Shown in pieces: positions 12,390 through 24,500 of a DNA stretch of 64,000 nt. Made by a program: the position numbers and the translations under genes. The DNA lies in NCBI RefSeq assembly GCF_027887165.1, contig NC_077227.1, positions 69,947,252 to 70,011,251 of the forward strand. Direction: 5' to 3'. Source of the stretch: Monodelphis domestica. Lineage: Eukaryota; Chordata; Mammalia; Didelphimorphia; Didelphidae. The stretch's first letter is position 1. Each line of letters begins with the position of its first letter. The notes beneath the pieces were generated by a model. It searched no databases, had not been told where the DNA came from, and saw only the letters and a program-made list of their open reading frames with translations.

Positions 12390-12964
12390 GGTCCCCAAAC
12401 TTTTTATACAGGGGGCCAATTCACTGTCCCTCAGACCATTGAAGGGCTGGACTATAAAAAAAAACTATGAACAAATCCCTGTGCATACTACTGGATGCGG
12501 TGCTGGGCCTGTAACACTGTATAACTGCTGTCTGGGACAGTGGAGGCTGCAGCACTGGCTGTGATGGGCCTGTCACACCTTGCACAGGCCCATCACCGCC
12601 ACCACTATATCAGGCAGCAGTATATACAGTGCGGTATCCCCTCCGCCAGATCACTGCTCACCATGCTGACATCTTCCATTGTACAGCCACATAATTCTTT
12701 GCATGGAGCCTCGTTCTCATTCAGTTACTCTCAGAACTAGGAGCCATGCAAAGGTTTATGTCACTGGCAGTAGTTCTGTACGGGAGTAACACCGCACTTT
12801 GCGACACCACCACATACTCCAGGAGCATAGGATTCAGATGTATCCTGTGCTCCTCTCATTGACCACCAATGAAAGAGGTGCCCCTTCCGGAAGTGCGGTA
12901 GGGGCCAAATAAATGGCCTCCAGAGGCCGCATATGGCCCATGGGCCGTAGTTTGGGGACCCCTG
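12390..12964. mobile_element. Non-autonomous hAT-like DNA transposon
   Basis: About 575 bp with terminal inverted repeats: left GGTCCCCAAACT, right (reverse complement) CAGGGGTCCCCAAACT. GC- and CpG-rich subterminal sequence with no coding capacity. It interrupts an L2. The 8-bp flanks (12,382-12,389 and 12,965-12,972) agree at 5 of 8 positions, consistent with an aged hAT duplication. Resembles the opossum Charlie-type group; exact family not verified. Confidence 0.8.
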
Positions 12965-14000
12965 CCTTAATACATATCAGGCACTAAATATAAAATACAG
13001 AGTGAAACAATACCTACTCTCAAAAAAACTACATTGGGGGAGAAAATGTACATATATTAATATATACAAAATAAATATATAAAGAATAAATGTAAGGTAG
13101 TTGGGGAGGAGGGCACTAGCATTTGGGGGCATTGGGAAAGACTTCATGGAGGTGATCCTTGGGCTACATCTTAAAGAAAAATGAGGATTCTAGGAAGCAG
13201 AAATTAGGAGGCAACTGTCAGTACAAAGGCATGAAGAGAGGAGATGGAGGAAAAAAGAAAAGATCTGTTGATCAAAGAGGGTAGGAAGGGGAATAACCTA
13301 TAATGGGGCTGGAAAGATAGGTTGTCATAGAGTTGTAAAGAACTTTAAAAGGTCCAAAAGAGGAATTTTTATTTTATCCTAGAGGTAACAGGGAATCACT
13401 GGAGTTTATTGAGCAGAGGAATGACAGGATAAGATTTGTCTTTAATGAAAATCATTTTGGTAGCTTTGTGGAGAATAGATTGTTGGGGGTGGGGGGGATA
13501 CTTGAGGCAGCAAGGCCATTTAGGACACTATTAAAATAGTTTAAATGAGAAGAGATCTGGGCCTGAACTAAGGTGGTGGCAATGTGAGGAGAAAGGAATC
13601 CTAGAAAAGAAACACTGTGGATGACAGAAATGACAATTTTAGTAACTCACTAGATATGTGCAAAGAGGGAGAGTAAGGAATTAAGCATAATACTTTGGTT
13701 ATAAATCTGAAAGACTAGGTTGGGAGGGATAGGAAAAGTTGGAAGAGGAGCAGATTTTAGAAGGAAAAAAATCAGTTCAGACACTGAGTTTAAGATGTCT
13801 TTAGGACAACCAATGTGAAACATCTAGTAGATGATTAGTAATGAAGGAGGAAGTAGGCTGGATATGAAGTTCTGTGCATGATCTGCATAGAAATAATCAA
13901 ACCCATGAAAGCTGATCTGGTCAGCAAGAAAAGTGAAGAAAAAAAAAAGAAGAGGGCTCAAGACAGAGCCCCAAGGAACACCCACATTTTAAGTGCATGA
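12965..14000 (-). mobile_element. L2 LINE, reverse orientation
   Basis: Reverse-complement L2 landmarks: ATATCAGGCACTAAATA, GGGAATCACTGGAGTTTATT-type text, GGGCCTGAACTAAGG and GGACAACCAATGTGAAACAT. The 3' terminus (about 12,375-12,389) lies on the far side of the hAT element. Confidence 0.78.
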
Positions 14001-14329
14001 GGCCAACTGCCTGACCACTTAAATATATCACTTCCAATCATTTGCCCTACCCTGTGTTGTCTTTTCTCTCGGTCCTGGAAATCCCCCATCTGGCCTTGTT
14101 CACCTGCCCAGATGAGTCCCAGTCATGACTATTTCCTCCCATACAAACACCATTTAAAACCTTTGACTGCTAAGTCCTCGGCCATCCTCCTTTAGGGTGA
14201 AATTTTCACATCTGCTAGCTAATGACCAAAATATCAAACTGGATTTAAACAATGATGCAAATGAACCATTGGCAAAGATTTCCAGAAACATGCTGAGTTT
14301 GTTTGAGGCAAATTAACTTACACTGTTTA

Positions 14330-14715
14330 TAATGAATTTTTTAATGTTTCTATTCCATTTAGTTTTTTCAATTATATGGAAAAACAATTTTCAACAATTG
14401 TTTTCTAATATTTTGTGATCCAAATTCTCTCCGTCCTTCCTCCAGACAGTAAATAATTTGATGTAGGCTATAGCAGTGCTGTCATGCAATTATATTTCCA
14501 TATTCCCCATGTCATGACAGAAAACATATGTCACACATACAAGAAACACCTCATGAAGGAAATAAAATGAAAAATGATATGCTTCACAGACTCCAACAGT
14601 TTCTTCTACAGCTATGGATAGCATTTTTCATCATGAATCTCTTAGGATTATCTTGGATCCTTGCACTGCTGACAATAGTTTGGTTTGTTTGGTTTTTTTC
14701 AGATTACATGTTGAT
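14330..14715 (-). mobile_element. L1 3' fragment, reverse
   Basis: Reverse L1 3' UTR: TGATCCAAATTCTCTCC, then TTTTCATCATGAATCTCTTA and GGATCCTTGCACTGCTGA. The same text recurs in the 42-43 kb copy. Confidence 0.8.
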
Positions 14716-14789
14716 TTAATTTTAATAAGCATCTTTTGACATTTTGCAATCCATGTTCATAATGAATTTATCACTAAGAACTGTTTCAA

Positions 14790-14960
14790 ATGCAGCAGTG
14801 GCTTATTAATTCTGTAACCTTGGACAAATCGCATGGGTCTCAGTTTTGTCATATGTAAAATGAGGATAATACTGTCCTAGTTTACCTCACAATGCTATTA
14901 TGAGAATCAGTGAGAAAATAGATGTAAAATCATTCTATTAACTTAGAGAAAGTGTAAAAT
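14790..14960 (+). repeat. MIR-like SINE
   Basis: CCTTGGACAAATC, TCAGTTTTGTCATATGTAAA and ATGAGGATAATACTG follow the MIR 3' half. Confidence 0.65.
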
Positions 14961-14964
14961 AGTA

Positions 14965-15745
14965 GTAGCAGTCATATTCTACTGAAGTCTTATTCTAGTG
15001 TTCCATCATGGCACAGGGGTGACCCTGGGCTTTTGAAGGCATAATTATGCCTTTTAGAAGACACACCTAAGTTGGAAAGGCTATGGGTACAAGCCCAGTG
15101 AGAGACTGTGTGCCCATAGTGAGGCTTATCCTACCCTGTCCTTGAGGAGCTTCTATCTACTACCCAAATTTTTACAACCAGATAATTGATTCTTTTTTGG
15201 CTACAGAAACTCGTGAAGACTAGAACTGGAGCCCATAAAATGTGTATCAGTAGACTAACATGGGTCTTCTGAAGTATCATTACAGTTACTGTATGAATGG
15301 CCTCATGTACATGGTTCAAAGACATAAGTACTGGCATGAAAGTTCTTAATCTAAACCAGGCTTATACTACAACCTTTTCCCCCAGATCTTGTGATAGGAA
15401 GTAGGTAAAAAATTGCCCAGTTAATGTTAAAGTCATTACCCTGGGAGGCAATATATATATTATTACTGAATTTAAATAATCAAAATGTACAAGTTGCCTG
15501 TAAATCAACATCTATCACAAACTTCAGCCAACTTTAGAAATTCATGACCAGATGCCATATAATGAATTTCCTTGGTAACAGTTTCAATGTAAAGGTCATG
15601 TCCATTATGTTCAATAAGAAATTAAATCTATGCCTTATGAAAGTATGAAAATAGAATCACACACTTTTATAGCTCCGAAGAAACTATAGAAATCAACTAG
15701 TCCAATATATTCAATCAATAACCTCATAACTTCACTCAACATTTC
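14965..15745. other. Unassigned intergenic sequence
   Basis: No gene-like frame and no repeat family I can name with confidence; moderately AT-rich. Confidence 0.3.
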
Positions 15746-15889
15746 TGTGATTTCATTAATCAAACTACTTCTTCTTGGCCATCAGGCCCACTTGTATGTT
15801 GTCCTCCTCTATTTGCAAGAGTTAAGTACTATCTTGCTTTTTCTATTTATATACCTCTTAGCACAGTGCCTGGTACATAATAATAGTAA

Positions 15890-16130
15890 TAATGGCTCCC
15901 TGTTGCCTTCAGGATCAAATAAAAAGTATTTTGTTTGGCATTCAAAGCTCTTTATAACTTAGCCTCTTACCTTCTCAGTCTCATTACACCTTACTCCAAC
16001 ATATAATCTTTGATCCAGTGACAGTGACCTTTTGGATGTTCTAGACAAGCTCTCAGCTTCAGGCCAGCACTTAGCACAGTGACTAGCTCATAGTAAGCAC
16101 TTAATAAATATTTATGGATTGATTAATAGC
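15890..16130 (+). mobile_element. L2 LINE 3' end
   Basis: CTTCAGGATCAAATAAAAAG, GCATTCAAAGCTCTTTATAA and the terminus CTCATAGTAAGCACTTAATA follow the L2 3' region. Confidence 0.78.
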
Positions 16131-16178
16131 TAACATTTTGAATTATGTAAGGTTTGTCAAGCACTTTACAAATATCAC

Positions 16179-16388
16179 TTTTTTTTTTTTTAATAAACCC
16201 TTACCTTCTGTCTTGGAGTCAATACTGTATATTGGCTCCAAGGCAGAAGAGTGGTAAGGGCTAGGCAATGGGGGTTAAGTGACTTGCCCAGGGTCACACA
16301 GCTGGGAAGTATCTAAGGCCAGATTTGAACTTAGGACCTCCCATCTCTAGGCCTGGCTCTCAATCCACTGAGCCGCCCAGCTGCCCCT
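16179..16388 (-). repeat. Marsupial tRNA-derived SINE with target-site duplication
   Basis: Complete minus-strand copy, T-run first, ending in the CAGCTGCCCC head. Flanked by an exact 9-bp duplication AAATATCAC (16,170-16,178 and 16,389-16,397). Inserted into an older MIR-like element spanning about 16,130-16,560. Confidence 0.92.
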
Positions 16389-16397
16389 AAATATCAC

Positions 16398-16565
16398 ATT
16401 CTATCCTCACAATAACCCTTGAAAGCAGATGCTATGATGTTCCCCATTTTACAGATGAGAAAACTGAAGAAGACAGAAGTTAAGTAACTTGACTAGAGTC
16501 ACACAGCTAATAAGTGTCTTTGGTCAGATTTGAACCAGTGTCTTCCTGACTTCAAGTCTATCTCT
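16398..16565 (-). repeat. MIR-like SINE, continuation of interrupted copy
   Basis: TTCCCCATTTTACAGATGAG and CACACAGCTAATAAGTGTC; its other part is at 16,130-16,169 (GTCAAGCACTTTACAAATA). Confidence 0.75.
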
Positions 16566-16689
16566 GGCTGACTCTTAAATAAACCGATACTTAATATATT
16601 TTCATTCTTCTTTCTTTACTTTGCCTCAGTTCACATCAGCTTTCCAATTCTTCTCTATATACTTCATATTCATTATTTCTTATAGGACA

Positions 16690-17252
16690 GCAATATGTGT
16701 CATAATGATGTGGGAGAGCTGGAAGTATATAACCCTGGGCTCAGGGCAGGTACCCTTGTCAGGAATGACAGATTCCAATAATTAACTTAAAAATAAAAGA
16801 GAAATTTATTCAATTGACTGCAAGATGAATTATTAAGTTAAATGGCCCTGCAGGCAAGAGCAGGTGGAATGCTGCCTCCCAGAGATTAGGTTTGGGATAT
16901 TTATACCCTCTTCACAGCAGGGTCTAAGTGACTAGAGATGAGGAGATGGGATGATGGTATTACATAATCAGGAAATGGGGTAATGTTTTGGGTCTGGGGG
17001 GCATTAGAGATGTCTGGTGATGTTTTGTGTCCTGAAAGCACAAGGTATGACCTGTGGAGTTCAAGGGATGATTAGATTACTTAAATACTCTGTTTATCAG
17101 AGTAGAACTTGGAGGTGCATATCCATGTTCATAAGAAAACTCAAGAGAGACCACAAGGGAATGTTCATTTCAGAAAAAGGAATTACTTTTTGGCCTGGGA
17201 TATCTCTGGGGTTTGGGGGTGTCCAGAGGAAGTCCTGAGTCCCATGCCAACA
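16690..17252 (-). mobile_element. Probable solo LTR of an endogenous retrovirus (fossil)
   Basis: Read on the minus strand it starts TGTTGGCATGGG, has a TATA-type GGGTATAAATAT box, then TTGAATAAATT as polyadenylation signal and a T-rich downstream part, the layout of a retroviral LTR. No internal genes lie next to it. The far border is uncertain (either side of 16,690-16,760) and no clear target duplication was seen. Broken and non-coding. Confidence 0.55.
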
Positions 17253-17444
17253 ATCTATTTAGCCATTCCCCAAACAACATAAATCTGATTTTTTTCTACT
17301 TCATTGTTACTACAGAAAGGATTACTTTAATATTTATATATGTATAGGGCCTTAAAAAAAAAACTTCAATCTCCTTGGAAAAATTGTTAAGTAGTGGGAT
17401 CTCTAGAGTTAAAGAATATGGATATTTCAATCATTTTCTCGACA

Positions 17445-17688
17445 AGGAAGGAAGGAAGGAAGGAAGGAAGGAAGGAAGGAAGGAAGGAAGAAAGGAAGGA
17501 AGGAAGGAAGGAAGGAAGGAAGGAAGGAAGGAAGGAAGGAAGGAAGGAAGGAAGGAAGGAAGGAAGGAAGGAAGGAAGGAAGGAAGGAAGGAAGGAAGGA
17601 AGGAAGGAAGGAAGGAAGGAAGGAAGGAAGGAAGGAAGGAAGGAAAGAAAGGGAGGGAGGGTGGAAGGAAGGAAGGAAGGAGGGGAGG
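17445..17688 (+). repeat. GGAA microsatellite
   Basis: About 50 units of (GGAA)n, nearly pure to 17,644 with one interruption near 17,490, then a degraded end. Open frames in it (repeated KEGR or PSFL) are artefacts. It lies about 600 bp before the HEXA start. Confidence 0.97.
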
Positions 17689-18087
17689 CCTTTCCAAGAC
17701 TTCTTGCATTGCATATTCCTCACCTCCATACAGTACACTGCGATCTAACTCCAGGCCGGTCCACAGTCCACTCCTCAGGGCGTGGTTGACCGCTAGCTAC
17801 CCCCAGGCCTAGAACGCTCTCCCTTCTGACCTCCACTTCCAGAATTCTCTGGAGTCTCAGACCACATCCCACCCTCTTCAAAGGACCTTTCCTGCTCCAC
17901 GAAGAGGCACAGATGCTGCTCACTATGTTCTGTTCCCTAAATCCAAAAGTCTTTTCCTTCCCAGCTCCATATTCACCCAGAACCTCCCACCCGACTTCCA
18001 GAGGAAGGGATCAGACTCCTCACTGTAAACAAACCAGAACAGGACAGGGACAAACCCCACTCCTTCAGCCTAAACCCAGGGCACAGA

Positions 18088-18094
18088 GGGGCGG
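18088..18094 (+). promoter_or_regulatory. GC box (Sp1-type GGGGCGG)
   Basis: GGGGCGG within the HEXA CpG island, about 180 nt before the start codon. Sp1 use is inferred from the motif. Confidence 0.5.
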
Positions 18095-18134
18095 AGCCTC
18101 AGGACTCCCGCAGGCGCAGTCGGCTAGGCGTCAT

Positions 18135-18139
18135 CCAAT
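18135..18139 (+). promoter_or_regulatory. CCAAT box
   Basis: CCAAT in GTCATCCAATCCC, 131 nt upstream of the HEXA ATG. A typical NF-Y position in TATA-less promoters. Confidence 0.5.
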
Positions 18140-18176
18140 CCCGTAGCGAGGCCGAGGAAGGCACCTGACCTTGGGA

Positions 18177-18186
18177 CTCATGTGAC
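18177..18186 (+). promoter_or_regulatory. CLEAR-like E-box (possible TFEB/TFE3 site)
   Basis: CTCATGTGAC matches the CLEAR palindrome GTCACGTGAC at 8 of 10 positions. HEXA is an established TFEB target in human. The core is CATGTG rather than CACGTG, so binding is uncertain. Confidence 0.4.
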
Positions 18187-18269
18187 TCCCTGCAGCTATC
18201 TGGCGGGAGGCAGAGAGACCCGAAAGATTCTAAAGTCTCTGAGCGTCTTCGTCTCCCAGGGTGGGAGCA

Positions 18270-18549
18270 ATGATCTCTCTAGAGCACACCGGGGTCCTGC
18301 TGCTGCTAACCCTGCTGGCGGTCGGGACGCTGGCCCAGACGCAGGTGTTGGAGGCCTCCGTGTGGCCATGGCCGCAAAACATCCGCGTTTCCCCTAATCA
18401 GACTTTCGCTCTGAACCCCAGCCTCTTCCACTTCCAGTACTCGGCTGCCTCGGCAGTGCAGCCTGGCTGCTCGGTGCTCGACGAAGCCTTCGTCCGCTAC
18501 CTCCGGATCATCTTCGGGACTGGGCCCTGGCTCTCTCCGGACCGGCCAG
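18270..18549 (+). CDS. HEXA: HEXA exon 1 (coding part)
   Basis: Encodes the signal peptide and start of the N-terminal domain (WPWPQN, then [11 protein letters not shown]). It ends in phase 1 before a GTGAGC donor. It codes nine more residues than human, gained between the signal peptide and the WPWPQN motif, including QTQVLEASV. Residue N43 forms an extra NQT sequon. Confidence 0.96.
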
Positions 18550-21500
18550 GTGAGCCGCCTCCCGAGGACACCAGGTCTTCCTATCCCTGCCCCTGCCCGC
18601 CGGCTTCCCTCGAATTCAGCCCTGCTGCCTCCGAGGTGTTCGGCTTTCCTGGGCCTCCCATCCTCACTCTTGTGCATCTCCCTGCTTCAGTACCCCTAAC
18701 TTAAGATATCCGTTGCAGACTGTCAGTCAATAAACATTTAATGAGCACCTGCTATGTACTGTGCTAAGCGCTGGGGATTAAAAAAAAAAAAGGTAGAAGA
18801 CAGTCCTTGCCCTCAGAGAGCTTGCAATCTTTTGGGTTCTGGCCTGAATGACACTCCTCACCCCATATCCACACAGCCTTCCCCTGAAACCCTGACCCAA
18901 GGCCTAGTGGCCACTAACTTCCTTTTCATCCCTCTTCTCGGTCATATTCATCCTCCTGCCTCTTATCAGCTACTGTCCACTCTTCAGGCTCCTTGCTACT
19001 GAGATCTACCTCCCAGCTGCTCTCCTATCCCTTCCATTTGTCACCTGACCCGAATGGACCGAAAGACCAGGGTTGCCTAAACTCAGCCTTTCTCCAGGAG
19101 TTTACATCCCAGGGTATTTTCCCTTAACAGAAGCCAAATCATTCAGCCACAAAAATATCTTGTCTTCAGAAATAAGTGACTTTTGGGAGACCCTTACATT
19201 ATTGGTCAAGTGCTAGTGTCTTCTTTGCATGATGATGATTATCATAGAATCCTAGAAGTTAGTACAAAACCGTGTATCCAAACGAATACAAACCATTTGC
19301 AATGAAAATGCCGGCTGATGTGAATGGAATTCCTAATTATTCCAACAAGAATGCAGGATTCAGCCAAATTAATAAGTAAAGACTACTTGAAGAGAATTTT
19401 GATCTGCTTCTCAAGGAAATAATTAACAGAAGTGGACAGAAAAAAGTTTGAGCAATGACTGACAAATTGGTTTCCATAGAATAGGCTCCTGGAGTGGGTG
19501 GGTTAATGGTAACATAGGGAGGAAAAAGAGGAAGGAACCAAGTAAAAAAGCACTAGATAAGTGTTCATCTAGTCTATAAATTTGGATGGTACCTTTTATA
19601 ATTAAACTTTTTCCCTTTTCCATATTTCAGCCAAATAACTGGGAATGGAAAAATTTGTTAACAGTGAAGTGCTATACTCTGACCTGCATGGTCACATGTA
19701 AAACACAAAATGAAGGTAGAATACATTTTCTCTCAACTTCTAATTGCTATTCATCTCTTTTGTTAGATTGAATCATTTGTGCATCAGGAAATCTTGGAAA
19801 ACAGTTTTGATGAGAATAATCATAGATACTGAAGCAGGCTGCTGCTTCTCTACAATATCATAAAATTAGATTTTAGAGTTCAAAGGGTCCCTTTTGTTTC
19901 ATCTAAACCCTTTATTTTATAGATGTGGAAACTATAGCCCAGAGAGGTTAAGATTTTCACAAGGTCAGCAGGGATTCACATGCAGAGTTGTTTGGATTCC
20001 AGTCAGCACTTTTTCCAGACTACTATATTGCTATACCTGTTTTCACTAATTTTCCCTTTGAACATAATTCCTATAACTTCAGGATGCAGCTATGGATTTC
20101 TGCAAAAATTAAACTGAATAATCCTGGGGGGGGGGGCAATTTTAACCATTTCCAAGTTAAATTACAGGGAGTTCATCAAAGTAATTGCATAGTTATCTTG
20201 ATTTGTACTATTACATCATTAAAGACATTATAATTTTAAAAAATATTATAACCAAGCATCACCCTAAGTAAGACATAATTGCAGCAAACTAGCCCACTGT
20301 CTTCTTTGACTTTGTTCTTTACTCTTGAGACTTAGGAGTTTGCTACTCCTGTCCATCCTAGATGAATGTTTCTTTCATGAAATGGCAATTTTCTTGCAAA
20401 CAGCCGTTCAGACAAAAAAAAAAAGCTCAGAAAGACATTGTAAAGCCTTCCATATAACCAAAGAAAGCTGCTGTGTTGAGAATGTTAAAAATCAATATTT
20501 AGGACTTATACAAATAGTTCACTAAAGGGCAAGTGTTCAGTCTAATTTTCTCATCATTAGACCCACATTTACAGCACAAAACTATCTAGTTAATATTCTA
20601 CCCAGCCACTTCTAGATTACAAATAAAAAAAGAGGTACCACAGGCCCTTGGCTACTCTGTTTCTGGATTTCGCCCAGATTCTACAAAGTACTGTCTTCTT
20701 GTTCACTATACTCTCCAAACTCTTGGAGAGGACAGTGATTTAGAAATTTAACCCCTGGGCTCCCTCTCCAATCATTTGTCCTGTATACCTTTCATATTTT
20801 TTGCTTGAGTTTAGCACCTTTCCATTGTTCTCTTCCCCTGGAAAAATTGATCAGTAACTTGCAATAGTTATTTTGTTTTATTGGAGAAACAATGTTCAAC
20901 GTCCTCTGAGCTATCATCTCTAGCTAGATTTTAAGTTAAAGATTAAGCAATTCCTAAGGAAGATAATTGACTCATCTTTCCATTCCTCTTATCCTTGCAC
21001 TGCCTGGTTCCATATATGCTTACCTGTGGCTTGATCCATTCCATTCCATTTTCTGGTACTCTACCATTCAAATGAAACTGAATCACACCCATCTCAACTT
21101 GCCATCTAACTGCAGGCCTCAAGGGGCTAGGTGGTTTGATGTGTCATGTCTTTACCCTTTGCATCTCTTAGCAATTCCAAGTGGTCTTGCCCTGCTTTGT
21201 GCAGTGTGTTTCTCTGGTCTCTGTATCAGTTTTTAAGCTTTTATATTACACAAATTTAGCCATCAAGGAATATATTTCCCACATATAAAATTATTGGTAT
21301 GAGGCTAATTATCCTCTACAGCATTATTTAAGTTGGTTCCACATGAATAAGAAGAGGTAACATTTATTTTTCACTTTACCATTTATACAGTACCTTGTTG
21401 GGGGGGGGGTGCTCCTCAAAACAACCCTCTATAATAAATAACTCCATTTTCCATTTGAGGAAATTAAAGCCCGGAAAAGTTGTGACTTGTTCCCTGTGAA

Positions 21501-24500
21501 TGATGAAGATAAAATTGGAACTCAAACCCCGACTTCATAGTCACTATTCTTTCAAATTAGTGACATTAGGCAGATGTTTACTCTTGTTAAATAGGTTATA
21601 ACAAATACAGACAAAGTCCTTCTGGCCAGCCTTTTCCTACATCTCCTTATCCCCCCCCCACCCCTGCCACTATAAACTTCCTGAGGCCAGGCACAGTCAT
21701 TTTTCATATAAGACCCTTTGCTGCTCTAAATCTATGAATCTTATGTGAAGCAATCCAGGAAGCAGAAAAGGGAAGCATGATGGAAGGATTTAAGAAAAGC
21801 TCAGCAAAAGCAGAAACAGGTGTAATGTACTACTTTAACACCACCTCAACAAAAAGAGGAGCTTAAAGAATTTAAGCCTAAAAGTGAGGTGTGATGTAGC
21901 AGTTGTTATAGGAGACCTTCAATTATCCAGACACCCCCTAGAGTCCTTTCTCTGGCAGAAGCAGAACTAATATTTTATGGCTTGCCTTAATGGTAATTTC
22001 ATCCTCAAAAGATAGAGAAAGCATCAAATAGAATTTTGGGGACCCAACCTCACCAAGGAAAAACTGGTTATTGCTTATCCTTATTGGAAATGATGGAAGC
22101 AATGTGGGGAAGTGACCACTCTCAATTTTAAGATTTGTAATAGCCCATGAGAGATTCTAGGCAGAGTCCTAACATGAATCTTAGATTTGGAAGAAACCGG
22201 TTCAGAGAAAACATAGGTAAGATTCCCATGGATTAACATTCAAACAGAGGACATATATGTAGGTTATATGTACTAGAATATATGTCTTATCTCACAAATA
22301 AAATTCAGAAGACAAAAGGGATTAATTCCAATGTAGCAGAAAATAAATTGTCCAAGTAGACCAATATGAATACACAAGAAGCTTAACAACAAGCTTAGAT
22401 TGTTCTAAAAACACCAGGAAAAGCAAAAGGATGAATACAAAATCATAGCGCATAACAATAGTGTCAGGAGCTTATAACCCAGTGAAGATTTACGAGGAAA
22501 GCCAACAAAAATCTATTTGCAGGGAAAGAGAAAGCCGGGTATAATGTCCAGAATTAGGCAAGTGATAGTCCCAATGTACTCTATCCTGATCAAACCACAT
22601 CTCAGTTATTACCTTCCCTTGGGTACCACATTTTAAGAAAGATGTTGATAAATTAGACTATGCCCACAGGGGGACCAGTTGAGTATAGAAATGTTTAGCC
22701 TAGTGAAAAGACAAGGGGGGAGGAATTTGGAGGTAGAAATGTGATAACAGTCTTCGTTAAGGAATGGTCACAAAGAAAAACTTAATGTTTGGCCCCGGAT
22801 GGCAGAAATTGGATGCAATTTGCAAAGAGGCAAATTTAGACTTTTTGGGGGAAAATCAATTATATCTCTTCTATTGTGATGCTAAGATTTTGTGATGCCA
22901 AGTGTCACCATTGTTCAAAAGTGTTGACATGGTAGAAGTTAATTTTATTTTGGATTTCTAGGTACTGGATCAGCAACAGCAGCATGTGGGTGTAATGGAA
23001 GGAGGTGCATGGGTAGGGGCTATTTTTCCACTGCTGTTACAGGTACCCTGAGGAGATAAGGAGCCTAGTGGAATAGAGGGGAAATTTTATACCATTAGTA
23101 TAAAATTGTTGACAGGAAGATGGAGTAGCAATACTTTCAGCTTCCTTTCTCCTTAGCTGACTCCAGGAGCTATATTGAAAGTTTTGTTCTCCCTTCCTAT
23201 TGGTCACTCCCTTTTTCTGCAGAAAATTACTTTCTGAGCTGTAGCTACTGGTATCAATGCCTGTGCATCAGGATCATAGATGGCCTAAGCTGAAGACATG
23301 TAGAGAGCCCACCTTGGCTAGGTCTATGCTCCAAAAAGAAAAGCACTTTTCAAGGCATTGTGGTATAGTGGGGAGAATGCAGACTCTTGAATGAGAGGAC
23401 CAGAATTAAAATCCCATCTCATACCTTCACTGGACCTCAGTTTCCTTATCTGTAAAATGAAGTAGCACTAATTGGACTCTCAAATCCCTTCAAATTCTAG
23501 GTCCATGATCCTACATTCTTCCTAGATACTGGCCAGTAGTACATTTGGACACCTAAAAAGCCTGAGTTAGTCACTAGACATAGCAAAACAAAACAGATAC
23601 AACCCTTGCTATAGAAAAGTTTCCATCCAGGACACATTTGTGAATTAACATCATAATAACTGACATTTATTTTATACTTTAAAGTCCACAAAACACTTAA
23701 TGAATTGTCTGAGAATATGTAGAGAATACTCGGGTAACAATATAAAAAGAATAAGTATATAACTTATCAGTGAAAAGCATACATGGTCAGAGATTGCCCT
23801 TTTACTGGAGGAGCATAAGGCCCTTACTTAACCATGTGCCCCTGGGCAAGTCTTTTTATCTCCCTAGGCCTCAGTTTCCTCACTTCAGAGGTTCAGTTAG
23901 AATGGTCTCTGAAAGCCTTTCCAGTTATCTATAATGTTGATGTGACTGAGATTCCTGAATTTCTTCTCTCTTTGCAGACCTGAAAATAACAGTGAAGAAT
24001 TCATTGGATGTCCTTGTGGCTGTCCCTGGGTGTGACCTGTTTCCTGAAATGAACTCTTTGGAGAACTGTAAGTATAGTCCTTAGGTTGGATATCTTTCTT
24101 GTGAAAGTAAACACTTGATAGCAAGAGCAAACAGCTCAGCCTTAACCCTAAACAATCTCTTCAACTCTGACCATTCCCCAGGAAGCTGTCAAGGGACTGG
24201 GGGAACCAGTGTGTAAAGTATATCCAGTTTTTAAAAACTCATGCCACATTCTTATGGCCTTAAATACCAAGAAACCAAGAGTAGATGGACTTGGATGCTA
24301 AGTGAGGTTTAAGCCTAAGTTCCCCTACTGTAGCAGGGTGTTACAGGCTCACCCAGATGGAATATCTTCTTGTAAGTTATGCTAAAGTCTGCCAAATGCC
24401 TCTATGCCTTAGGAGTGTTTTCAGGCCCTAAATTAATCAAAAAGACCTGTTTCTTTAGACATGGCACTCAGTGAATAGGGGAGGGGGAGAAATTAATTGA

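Larger units (their letters stand above)
17990..18269 (+). promoter_or_regulatory. HEXA: HEXA promoter and 5' UTR, start of CpG island
   Basis: CpG-rich sequence that continues through exon 1 to about 18,620, against CpG-poor surroundings. It contains a GC box, a CCAAT box and an E-box close to the lysosomal CLEAR motif, and no obvious TATA box. This fits a housekeeping lysosomal gene. The start site is not determined. Confidence 0.8.

Noticed and set aside
17375-17812. Open frames of 92-145 residues with KEGR or PSFL repeats
   Set aside because: Translation of the GGAA microsatellite in different frames; not genes.
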